A stretch of 64,000 bases of DNA from Emcibacter sp. GTDB lineage: Bacteria > Pseudomonadota > Alphaproteobacteria > Sphingomonadales > Emcibacteraceae. How positions within the stretch are numbered: the first letter of the stretch is position 1; each line of letters opens with the position of its first letter. Of the stretch, positions 57,392-64,000 are shown piece by piece. The translations under genes were made by a program, and so were the position numbers. The stretch is from assembly GCA_021647465.1 (NCBI GenBank), contig JAKIUQ010000003.1, positions 62,001 to 126,000 of the forward strand. The letters run 5' to 3'. A model generated the notes under the pieces. That model was not told the DNA's origin. It searched no databases and was given only the letters and a program-made list of their open reading frames with translations.

Positions 57392-58348
57392 GTGCAAGAC
57401 ACAAAAAAAGATGACATTGCGGTTCGTATCGGTACAAGGGGCAGCCCTTTGGCGCTGGCCCAAGCCCACGAAGTGAAAAATCGCCTGCGCCGCGCCCATA
57501 AGGATTTAACGGATCATGCGGTCGAAATTATCGTCATGTCGACACAGGGGGACAGGATTCTCGATCGCGCCTTATCTGACATCGGCGGCAAGGGGCTGTT
57601 CACAGAAGAAATCGAAGAGGCCTTGATCAAAGGCCGTATTGATATTGCGGTTCATTCCTTGAAAGATATGCCCACCAGCCTGCCGGAAGGGCTTGAACTC
57701 GCCTGTTACCTTGAAAGAGAAGATGTACGGGACGCCTTTATTTCTGCAAAGGCCGGCGCGTTAAAAGATTTGCCTGCCGGCGCGCATATCGGCACAGCAT
57801 CCCTTCGGCGGCAAGCTCAGACATTGGCTATACGGCCCGATATCACGGTTTCCACCTTTCGCGGCAATGTGCAGTCCCGCCTGAAAAAGCTGGATGAAAA
57901 TATCGTTGATGCCACCTATCTTGCCATGGCCGGATTAAATCGGCTCGGCCTGAAAGATGATCGCATTCACCCCATTGAGGTTGACGACTTTCTGCCGGCT
58001 GTTGCGCAGGGGGCCATTTGTATTGAAATTGCCCGCAGCAATGATCGGGCGAAAGAGCTGCTGCGCCCCCTGAACCATCGCGCCACGGAAATCTGCGTGA
58101 GGGCAGAACGGGCCATGCTGAAAGTTCTGGACGGCTCCTGCCGCACTCCAATCGCGGGGCTGGCCGCCATAACGGGGGGGGTGTTAACCCTGAAAGGCTT
58201 TATTTCCTTGCCGGACGGGAGTGAGTATCATTCTTTTGAGGCCGCGGGAACAGATCCGGAAGAATTGGGCGTCATTGTCGGCAAGACGTTAAAAAAGAAT
58301 GCTGGTGCCGATTTTTTCAAAAAACTTACCATTGGATTAGGCGCATAA
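57392..58348 (+). CDS. hemC: Hydroxymethylbilane synthase (porphobilinogen deaminase)
   Basis: A 318-residue enzyme that joins four porphobilinogens in heme synthesis. RIGTRGSPLALAQAHEV (12-28), GDRILDRALSDIGGKGLFTEEIE, DIAVHSLKDMPT and AVAQGAICIE are present. C250 in LDGSCRTPIAG attaches the dipyrromethane cofactor. It starts with GTG at 57392 and has no obvious ribosome site. Eight consecutive G at 58174-58181 lie in its C-terminal part. Confidence 0.96.
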   Translation: MQDTKKDDIAVRIGTRGSPLALAQAHEVKNRLRRAHKDLTDHAVEIIVMSTQGDRILDRALSDIGGKGLFTEEIEEALIKGRIDIAVHSLKDMPTSLPEGLELACYLEREDVRDAFISAKAGALKDLPAGAHIGTASLRRQAQTLAIRPDITVSTFRGNVQSRLKKLDENIVDATYLAMAGLNRLGLKDDRIHPIEVDDFLPAVAQGAICIEIARSNDRAKELLRPLNHRATEICVRAERAMLKVLDGSCRTPIAGLAAITGGVLTLKGFISLPDGSEYHSFEAAGTDPEELGVIVGKTLKKNAGADFFKKLTIGLGA

Positions 58349-58358
58349 AGGATTATTA

Positions 58359-59093
58359 ATGCATTTTCTGCTCACCCGGCCAGAAGAGGATTCGCGGAAA
58401 TTAGCCCAGAGCCTGTTATCCCTTGGCCATAGGGTACAGGCTGAGCCGTTGCTTCATATTAATTTTCTTTCCCGGGAAAAAATTGACTTAACCAACTTTC
58501 AGGCCGTCGCCTTCACCAGCGCAAATGGCGTCAGGGCTTTTGTCCATATAGATCAGAACCGTGACATTCCCTGCTTTGCCGTGGGGGAGGCCACGGCAGC
58601 CGAAGCGCAAAAGGCGGGATTTCAAACCATATCTACCGCAGACGGAAATGTTATCGAGCTGGCGGAACTGATAACCCGCCGCCTTAATAAGGCGTCTGGC
58701 CCCATATTGCATATCTCGGGCCGGGATATAGCCGGAGACTTATCAGGCAGATTGGAGGCCGCAGGATTTAAACCTGTCCGCGCTGCGCTTTATAAAGCGG
58801 TAAAATCAGCCGCCCTGACCACCGCCGCGCAAAAGCTGATAACATCGGGCCAGATCAGCCATATCCCCTTTTATTCCCCGCGCAGCGCAAAAATATTTAT
58901 GGACCTCATTCATCTGTCCCATTTAGAAGATCATTTAACAAAAATTACCGCACTTTGCCTTAGTCCAGCCGTATCTGATGTGATAGGCTCATCTTCCTGG
59001 CAAGGAATATTAACCGCGAAGCATCCAAATCAATCAAGCCTGTTCCATTTGGTTGGCGTAAAGTTAGAGGAAATCGGCAATGACCGAACGTAA
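58359..59093 (+). CDS. hemD: Uroporphyrinogen-III synthase
   Basis: A 244-residue two-domain enzyme that closes hydroxymethylbilane to uroporphyrinogen III. Sequence conservation in this family is low. The clues are LLTRPEEDSRKLAQSLLSLGH (4-24), FTSANGVRAF, CFAVGEATA, HISGRDIAGDL and PFYSPRSAKIF, plus the position 10 bp after hemC. It overlaps the mitofilin-like gene by 14 bp. Confidence 0.92.
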   Translation: MHFLLTRPEEDSRKLAQSLLSLGHRVQAEPLLHINFLSREKIDLTNFQAVAFTSANGVRAFVHIDQNRDIPCFAVGEATAAEAQKAGFQTISTADGNVIELAELITRRLNKASGPILHISGRDIAGDLSGRLEAAGFKPVRAALYKAVKSAALTTAAQKLITSGQISHIPFYSPRSAKIFMDLIHLSHLEDHLTKITALCLSPAVSDVIGSSSWQGILTAKHPNQSSLFHLVGVKLEEIGNDRT

Positions 59094-60375
59094 AAAAAGT
59101 CAGCAGCTGCCTGAGACAAAATCTAAGCCTGAGACAGAATCTAAATCTGGGCCTAAGCCTGAACCCAAATCTGGTCCTAAAGCCACTAAGTCCGGGACTG
59201 CACGGGGGCCAAATTGGTCATTGCGTCTATTGCTCCTCCTGCTGGTTTTTCTGATTGGTTCCGGCGCAGGAATATATTTTCTGCCCGCCCTTAAGGATAA
59301 GCTGCCCTTCGTTGCCAATTGGAGCCAGAGCCTGAATAATTCTGGCGCCAGCAACAAGGAAATCCGCGCTTTGAGTGATAAAATCAGCCTTTTGGACCGC
59401 CGCCTCACGCAACAGAATACCGAAATTCAAGAGCTTAAAACCACCGAAAATGACTTGAATAGCCGGCTAGAAGAAATAACAGCCCAGAAAACGGATACAG
59501 GCCCCGCCCTGATCGCGCGGCTGGAAAAATTGGAACAGGCCGGGCTTTTGGCCGAAAGCAAAAAAAACGATATGTCTCAATCTGCCAGAATTGATATGCT
59601 TTTGGGCCGAATGAGCCAATTGGAGGCGTCCTTTGTGCCCCTAAGCAAAGGGCTGTCCGATGCACAGGATGCGCGGCAGGAGCGCCAGGAGCTTTCTGAA
59701 ATCACAAAATCACAGGCTGAAGTTTTAGATCAGATAGGCCGCCGCCTCAGCGCGGTTGAAGCCTATGCAGACCGGGATAACAGCGGCGCATTGCTGGCCT
59801 TCCGTATTGGGGAGCTTCGGCGAAAGGTCACTTCTGGTCAGGCCTTTGGCCCGGAAATCTCGGCCCTGTCATCAATGATGGCCCGCGGCAGCTTTGCCAA
59901 TAACGGCAAGCTTAATGATGCCATTAGTTGGTTAAGCCAACATAAGGCGGGGATAGTCCCCAAAGATAAAATCAGAGACCAGTTTGACAATCTGATCCCC
60001 GCCCTGATCCGCTCAGCCTCACGTCATGCGGATGACCCTTGGTGGAAGAGGGCCTATAACAATGGCAAAAACCTGATTATGGTACGAAAGACCAACTCTA
60101 TTCCCGAAGCTTTCAACACAGAGGGTTTTGATGCAGAAAATCTTGACGGCATCATTGCCAATGTGCGGCAAATGCTCGCCCGGTTTGATCTGAAAGAAAG
60201 CCTCGCCTTGTTGAACCGGCTTCCGGGGAATATTCGCGAAACGCTAAATATTTGGGTCATGCAGGCCGAAATTTATCTGCGGGCGGAAACGGAGCTGGAC
60301 CGGGTAGAAAGCCTTGCGGCCGCCTATTATCTTGATCCTGAAACGGCCGCGCCTATGGAAGGGGCATCGCTATGA
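59080..60375 (+). CDS. Mitofilin-like (Mic60-related) inner-membrane protein
   Basis: A 431-residue protein with a Pro/Lys/Ser-rich cytoplasmic N terminus containing near-repeats (1-45), one TM helix (about 50-68), a long coiled coil (about 85-230) and a C-terminal helical mitofilin signature region (about 340-420). Alphaproteobacterial homologues of mitochondrial Mic60 lie at this place beside hem genes and are implicated in membrane curvature and contact with the outer membrane. It is coupled to hemD and, through ATGA, to hemY. Confidence 0.85.
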   Translation: MTERKKSQQLPETKSKPETESKSGPKPEPKSGPKATKSGTARGPNWSLRLLLLLLVFLIGSGAGIYFLPALKDKLPFVANWSQSLNNSGASNKEIRALSDKISLLDRRLTQQNTEIQELKTTENDLNSRLEEITAQKTDTGPALIARLEKLEQAGLLAESKKNDMSQSARIDMLLGRMSQLEASFVPLSKGLSDAQDARQERQELSEITKSQAEVLDQIGRRLSAVEAYADRDNSGALLAFRIGELRRKVTSGQAFGPEISALSSMMARGSFANNGKLNDAISWLSQHKAGIVPKDKIRDQFDNLIPALIRSASRHADDPWWKRAYNNGKNLIMVRKTNSIPEAFNTEGFDAENLDGIIANVRQMLARFDLKESLALLNRLPGNIRETLNIWVMQAEIYLRAETELDRVESLAAAYYLDPETAAPMEGASL

Positions 60376-61655
60376 TCCGGCTTGCCTTCTATATTACCCT
60401 TGCGATATCACTGGCCCTTGGCGCGGTATGGCTCGCCGATAATCCGGGCAGCCTGTTGATTAATTGGCAGGGGCGGGAAATTCGCATGACTGTCGCTATT
60501 TTTGGCCTGCTCATCCTGCTGTATACGGTTTTCTGCTGGCATATCTTCAAGCTTTATCGCTGGTTTGGGGCAGATAATCCGTTAAAAAGCCCCAAGAGAA
60601 TGGAAAGCCGCCGCCAGAAAGGATTGGCAGAATTGGATCTTGGCTGGTCTGCCTTTGCCATACAAGACAGGGCCGCTGCGCTCAAACATGGTAAAAAGGC
60701 CCGCCGCCTTTTGCCGCTGGACAATGGGCCGCTGCGCCTTTTGCTGCACGTAAGCGCGGGCAAAGCCCGGGAAGACTATCTGGGGCTACTCGAAAAAAAT
60801 CCCAATAGCAAATTAACCGCCCTTAAATTCCGTCTTGATAAAGCCGCCTCTGCGCAGGATTCCTCGCCGAAAAATTCATTGGCTATTTTACAGGAAATGC
60901 GTAAATTACAGCCCGGAAACATCTGGATTAGCCGTAAGATATTTGACATATCCACACAATTACATCACTGGGCCGAGGCCAAACAAGAATTATCCAGACT
61001 GGGTAAAGGCAAAGCAATAGATGCCGAAACCCAGAAACATCTCAGCAGCGTCATAAATTATTGTCAGGCACTGGAAGCTGATCTTTCCGGCCAAAAAAAA
61101 TCTGCCTGTGATTTTGCCCTTCAAGCCTTGAAAAACGCGCCGGCCTTCACCCCCGCCGCCCTGTTGCTGGCGCGGATTTATCTGGCGCAGGGCGAAAAAT
61201 CAAAGGCACGAAAACTTATTGAAACCACGTGGAAAATATGCCCCCATCCCGACTTGGGCCAGTTTTTTCTGGATTTAGAGCCCATGGAAAGTCCGAGCGA
61301 AAAATTTCGCCGAATACAAAAATTCATGGCCCTAAATGACAATGCTCTTCATAGTTTGCATTTAATGGCAAAAGTCAGCCTTGATACCGCCCATTGGGGG
61401 GAGGCCAAACAGGCATTAGAGAAAATCCTGACGGGAAATATGGCAACTCAGGAAACATATCATCTGCTGAGCAGGCTGGAAATACTACAAAAAAATGACC
61501 AGCAAGCCGCCGAGGCTCATAGAGCCAGCGCAGCGGGGGCCGCGCCGGATCCTGTATGGCACTGCGGGGCCTGCGGGGTAACACAGAAAAACTATGTCAC
61601 CAACTGCCCCGACTGCCATGCCTTTGACTCTATCATATGGCAGGGGCCATCATAA
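60372..61655 (+). CDS. hemY: HemY-like TPR membrane protein
   Basis: A 427-residue protein with two N-terminal TM helices (about 3-22 and 38-58), HemY_N region, then TPR-like helical repeats (about 80-390). The C terminus has two Cys pairs (HCGACG and NCPDCHAFDS), forming a rubredoxin-like zinc knuckle typical of alphaproteobacterial HemY, and reminiscent of LapB. The name is historical: it is not protoporphyrinogen oxidase. It overlaps the upstream gene by 4 bp, so hemC-hemD-mitofilin-hemY is one operon. Confidence 0.88.
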   Translation: MIRLAFYITLAISLALGAVWLADNPGSLLINWQGREIRMTVAIFGLLILLYTVFCWHIFKLYRWFGADNPLKSPKRMESRRQKGLAELDLGWSAFAIQDRAAALKHGKKARRLLPLDNGPLRLLLHVSAGKAREDYLGLLEKNPNSKLTALKFRLDKAASAQDSSPKNSLAILQEMRKLQPGNIWISRKIFDISTQLHHWAEAKQELSRLGKGKAIDAETQKHLSSVINYCQALEADLSGQKKSACDFALQALKNAPAFTPAALLLARIYLAQGEKSKARKLIETTWKICPHPDLGQFFLDLEPMESPSEKFRRIQKFMALNDNALHSLHLMAKVSLDTAHWGEAKQALEKILTGNMATQETYHLLSRLEILQKNDQQAAEAHRASAAGAAPDPVWHCGACGVTQKNYVTNCPDCHAFDSIIWQGPS

Positions 61656-61740
61656 CAAGTAATGATTTAAAAATTTACCATATATTAGGAGATCGCGATA
61701 TAGGCTGATGATGACAAATCATTAGACAAAAGGAATTTTT

Positions 61741-62232
61741 ATGTTTGAGTCAAAAAAAATTATTATGTCACTCTCTGTCGCCGCCATGATCACCCTGACC
61801 ACGGCCCCCGCCATAGCCTCCGGTGATGGCCATTCCGAAATCAAGAAAAATGTCATTGGTGTTTTTGGCGGTTTCACAAATATGGATGGTAATACAGATG
61901 CCACTTTTGGCATCGAATATGAACGCCGCCTTACAGACCTGATTGGGGTCGGCGTTATTTATGAACATAGCCCCAATGCCCATAACGGGGATGGCGTCAG
62001 CATCTATATGGCGGAACTGCATCTGCACCCCTGGCAAGAATTAAGAATTTCGGTTGGCTACGGGAAAGAAAAGGCCCATTATGAAGGCTCTCAAAGCAAG
62101 GATGCCTGGCGTCTGGGCGCCGCCTATGATTTCCATATCGGCACGTTTGGCCTTGCCCCTACAATAAATTTTGACCGTATTGATGGTCAGACCGCAACCG
62201 TATTTGGCCTCACGCTGATCAAGGGTTTCTGA
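61741..62232 (+). CDS. Secreted protein, likely small outer-membrane beta-barrel
   Basis: A 163-residue protein with a signal peptide (about 1-26, cut near AIASG), then alternating beta strands (NVIGVFGGFTNMD, TFGIEYERRLTDLIGVGVIYEH, LRISVGYGKEKA, AWRLGAAYDFHIG, ATVFGLTLIKGF) that end in a C-terminal Phe, the usual outer-membrane signal. I do not recognise a family. AAAAGGAA precedes the ATG. It lies 85 bp after hemY. Confidence 0.7.
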   Translation: MFESKKIIMSLSVAAMITLTTAPAIASGDGHSEIKKNVIGVFGGFTNMDGNTDATFGIEYERRLTDLIGVGVIYEHSPNAHNGDGVSIYMAELHLHPWQELRISVGYGKEKAHYEGSQSKDAWRLGAAYDFHIGTFGLAPTINFDRIDGQTATVFGLTLIKGF

Positions 62233-62324
62233 TTGGCCTTCAAAATATTTACCGCAGCAGGGCAAAAACCATATTGAACCTATTTTGCCTCGCACGCAGA
62301 ATAATCATTGCCTGTTACGTTCAC

Positions 62325-62353
62325 TTGACGATATAATTTGAGACATATATTTT
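62325..62353 (+). promoter_or_regulatory. Possible promoter for the RNase D gene
   Basis: TTGACG (62325-62330), 17 bp, then TATTTT (62348-62353). The -10 is poor (TATATT at 62346 has a 15-bp spacer). The start would lie about 23 nt before the ATG at 62383. Confidence 0.3.
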
Positions 62354-62382
62354 AAGTCTTTAATTAAATTCAAGGAATATTC

Positions 62383-62997
62383 ATGTCAATTGAACTTCAT
62401 CGCGGTGATTTGCCGGATAATATCAAATTCTCTGGTTCTGTTGCCATTGATACGGAAACCATGGGCCTCAACCCGCACCGGGATCGCTTATGCCTCGTTC
62501 AGCTATCGGGCGGCGACGGCAATGCTCACCTTGTTCAGATCGCGCAAGGCCAAACCAAGGCACCAAATCTCAAGGCGCTATTGGAAGACCATAATCTCAT
62601 CAAAATTTTTCATTTTGCCCGTTTTGATGTTGCGGTTTTAAATAAATATCTGGACGCTAAGGTTCGGCCGGTATTCTGCACCAAAATCGCCTCCCGCCTC
62701 GTGCGAACCTATACAGATCGTCATGGGTTAAAGGATTTATGTCAGGAACTGATCGGTATCGACATATCCAAAAAACAACAAAGCTCGGATTGGGGCGCAG
62801 ATGAATTATCTCAAGACCAGCTCGAATATGCCGCCTCAGACGTGCTTTACCTGCATAAACTGGTCAATCGGCTGAATGTCATGCTGGAACGTTCTGGCCG
62901 GACAGAATTGGCCAAATCCTGTTTTGAATTTTTACCAACCCGGACAACTCTGGATCTGATGGGCTGGGCTGAACAGGATATTTTCGCGCATCGGTAA
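62383..62997 (+). CDS. rnd: Short ribonuclease D-like 3'-5' exonuclease
   Basis: A 204-residue DEDDy exonuclease domain without the C-terminal HRDC domains of E. coli RNase D. The acidic residues are in VAIDTETMGL (20-29), HFARFDVAVL and LEYAASDVLYLHKL (with the final Asp and Tyr). Probably processes tRNA or small RNA 3' ends. Its position before lptC is conserved in Alphaproteobacteria. AAGGAATA precedes the ATG. Confidence 0.9.
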   Translation: MSIELHRGDLPDNIKFSGSVAIDTETMGLNPHRDRLCLVQLSGGDGNAHLVQIAQGQTKAPNLKALLEDHNLIKIFHFARFDVAVLNKYLDAKVRPVFCTKIASRLVRTYTDRHGLKDLCQELIGIDISKKQQSSDWGADELSQDQLEYAASDVLYLHKLVNRLNVMLERSGRTELAKSCFEFLPTRTTLDLMGWAEQDIFAHR

Positions 62998-63209
62998 AGC
63001 GGCCGGTCAGCCAATAGACTTGAACAAATGCTGTTATAAGACTACATTTATACGGGGTCTCGTTTAGGCGGCTTCTTGATTTGGCCATACTGCTGAGCCA
63101 AAATATGGACAGCATTGCAAACAAGGGTCATAAAAATAGATTTTTCTGTGACTTACAACAGAATATTTAACATTAAAGAGTTTATAAAATCGAAAATCTG
63201 AACAATTTA
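62998..63209. other. Gap between rnd and lptC
   Basis: 212 bp with no gene. It is AT-rich toward lptC (63140-63200) and probably holds that operon's promoter, but I see no clear -35/-10 pair or terminator. Confidence 0.4.
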
Positions 63210-63854
63210 TTGCCAGCCAAAACAGCCAATTTTGAGCAAATGCAGCACGAGATTGACCGAACGCGCCTGCTGAAAAAAATTGTGCCTTCTTTAGCGGTGA
63301 TTGCCCTCATAGCTCTGGTTTTCTGGCCCTTTGTCAACAGCAAAGAGGGCAGTTTTACACTGGCAATTGACCGGTTGGACAAGCGCGATGAAAATGCAAA
63401 ATTAATCAAGCCGCGCTATGTCGGCATAGACAAACATAATCATCCGGTAAATATTTCGGCAGAAACCGCCTTTCGAAAAAACAACGATGATAACGACTAT
63501 TATCTAAAAAACCTGCTCGCGGATCTGAAAATGAGCGACGGCACAGGAATAAAAATCCGCGCAACCAGCGGTATGTTCGATGCCGATGTGCAGGAAATCA
63601 CCCTGAATGGCACCGTGGAAATCACGACTGAGAATAACTTTCACCTGATCACCGATCATACGTTATTTTTGATCAATGAAAAAATTGCCACCGGAAATCA
63701 CGGCATGACAGGATCAACGTCTTTTGGCACATTGCGCGCCGACAGGTTTCATGTGGATGTGAATCAGGAAATCATTCGCCTTAAAGGTAATGTCAAAATG
63801 CATTTTGACCCACAGCAGCCCATAGAATTACCAAAATTAAATAATGATAAATAG
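63210..63854 (+). CDS. lptC: LPS export protein LptC
   Basis: A 214-residue bitopic protein of the Lpt bridge that carries LPS across the periplasm. One TM (about 27-44) is followed by the LptC beta-jellyroll (PRYVGIDKHNHPVNISAETAF; SDGTGIKIRATSGMFDADVQEITLNGTVEI; GSTSFGTLRADRFHVD). The start is uncertain. TTG at 63210 gives the length used here; CTG at 63198 and ATG at 63240 are in frame. No ATG precedes the membrane region at a good distance. Confidence 0.85.
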   Translation: MPAKTANFEQMQHEIDRTRLLKKIVPSLAVIALIALVFWPFVNSKEGSFTLAIDRLDKRDENAKLIKPRYVGIDKHNHPVNISAETAFRKNNDDNDYYLKNLLADLKMSDGTGIKIRATSGMFDADVQEITLNGTVEITTENNFHLITDHTLFLINEKIATGNHGMTGSTSFGTLRADRFHVDVNQEIIRLKGNVKMHFDPQQPIELPKLNNDK

Positions 63855-63897
63855 CAACAGAACTTAATGGAACAATGAAGTGATTATCAGAAAAGAA

Positions 63898-64000
63898 ATG
63901 TTACAGGGAATGGCGGTCAGATTTTTATCCGCCGGGCTTTTATCAGCGGCATTCTTCGCCAACAGCCTGACGCTCCCGAACGCGGCGGCCCAGATTCAGG
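63898..64000 (+). CDS. lptA: Start of LptA-like gene (cut by window end)
   Basis: An open frame from ATG 63898 (or GTG 63880) runs to the end of the window. It encodes a signal peptide (MLQGMAVRFLSAGLLSAA..., cut near AAAQ). Position directly after lptC fits LptA, the periplasmic LPS bridge protein, but no LptA domain residues are inside the window, so the call rests on context. Confidence 0.5.
   Translation, partial: MLQGMAVRFLSAGLLSAAFFANSLTLPNAAAQIQ

Noticed and set aside
58174..58181. Frameshift at the eight-G run in hemC
   Set aside because: The reading frame continues normally to a C terminus of the expected length.
1..64000. CRISPR arrays, prophage, insertion sequences, tRNA or rRNA genes
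   Set aside because: No spaced direct repeats, transposase, integrase, phage structural genes, or cloverleaf/rRNA sequence was recognised in either strand.

Overview
The window is a stretch of alphaproteobacterial chromosome made mostly of housekeeping genes, with no phage, IS element, CRISPR array, tRNA or rRNA that I can recognise. Several features point to Alphaproteobacteria: the gyrB-recF-dnaN-dnaA-rpsT-ech-mutM / ubiE-ubiB-coaBC-dut block, the metK-trmB-rimP-nusA-ylxR-infB-rbfA-truB-rpsO-pnp block, hemC-hemD-mitofilin-hemY divergent from tsaD-gpsA, an Irr-type Fur protein, a short RNase D beside lptC, CtrA-like boxes (TTAA-N7-TTAA) and an FNR/FixK-like box (TTGAT-N4-ATCAA). I cannot place it below class with confidence; an order such as Sneathiellales, Kordiimonadales or Rhodospirillales would fit.

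Layout. 1-6.9 kb is an accessory envelope and signalling segment: a SleB-type wall hydrolase, a small membrane protein behind an FNR-type promoter, an Hpt-like protein, a membrane sensor with a degenerate HD-GYP domain, a LapG-like transglutaminase-fold protease, a soluble protein with a degenerate EAL domain, and a secreted ankyrin protein. 7-11.3 kb holds a Sco protein, a YcgN-like Cys-cluster protein, a YgjP-like metalloprotease, a MaoC hydratase and a PBP1A. 11.4-14.3 kb holds a VOC protein behind a palindromic operator, a 133-bp element with terminal inverted repeats, a methyltransferase and a flavoprotein. 14.3-24.6 kb (minus) is the replication and repair cluster. 24.7-31.4 kb (plus) covers ubiquinone, CoA and dUTP metabolism, then an Rrf2-cysK-beta-grasp-moeB operon. 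31.4-35.0 kb holds a 2-hydroxyacid dehydrogenase, an SH3 protein, irr and a nitronate monooxygenase-like protein. 35.2-46.7 kb (minus) is the translation and RNA block. 46.9-49.5 kb holds a polysaccharide-initiating sugar transferase with two adjacent CtrA-like boxes and a class I LysRS. 49.6-57.3 kb holds a DinG/XPD-like helicase and a minus-strand string (PhzF, GST, GNAT, Rieske, YciI, gpsA, tsaD). 57.4-64 kb (plus) holds the heme/mitofilin operon, a small barrel-like protein, rnd, lptC and the start of lptA.

The less ordinary material is in the first 6.4 kb (signalling proteins whose c-di-GMP domains have lost catalytic residues, next to a LapG-like protease) and in the intergenic DNA: an FNR-type promoter followed by three hairpins, an operator inside a promoter spacer, a 133-bp inverted-repeat element, paired TGTGA-N10-TCACA dyads upstream of the rhodanese-dnaA unit, twin CtrA-like boxes, and a pnp leader hairpin. 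Short exact tandem duplications of 11-19 bp recur across the window. All family calls rest on reading the sequence by eye, without database searches.
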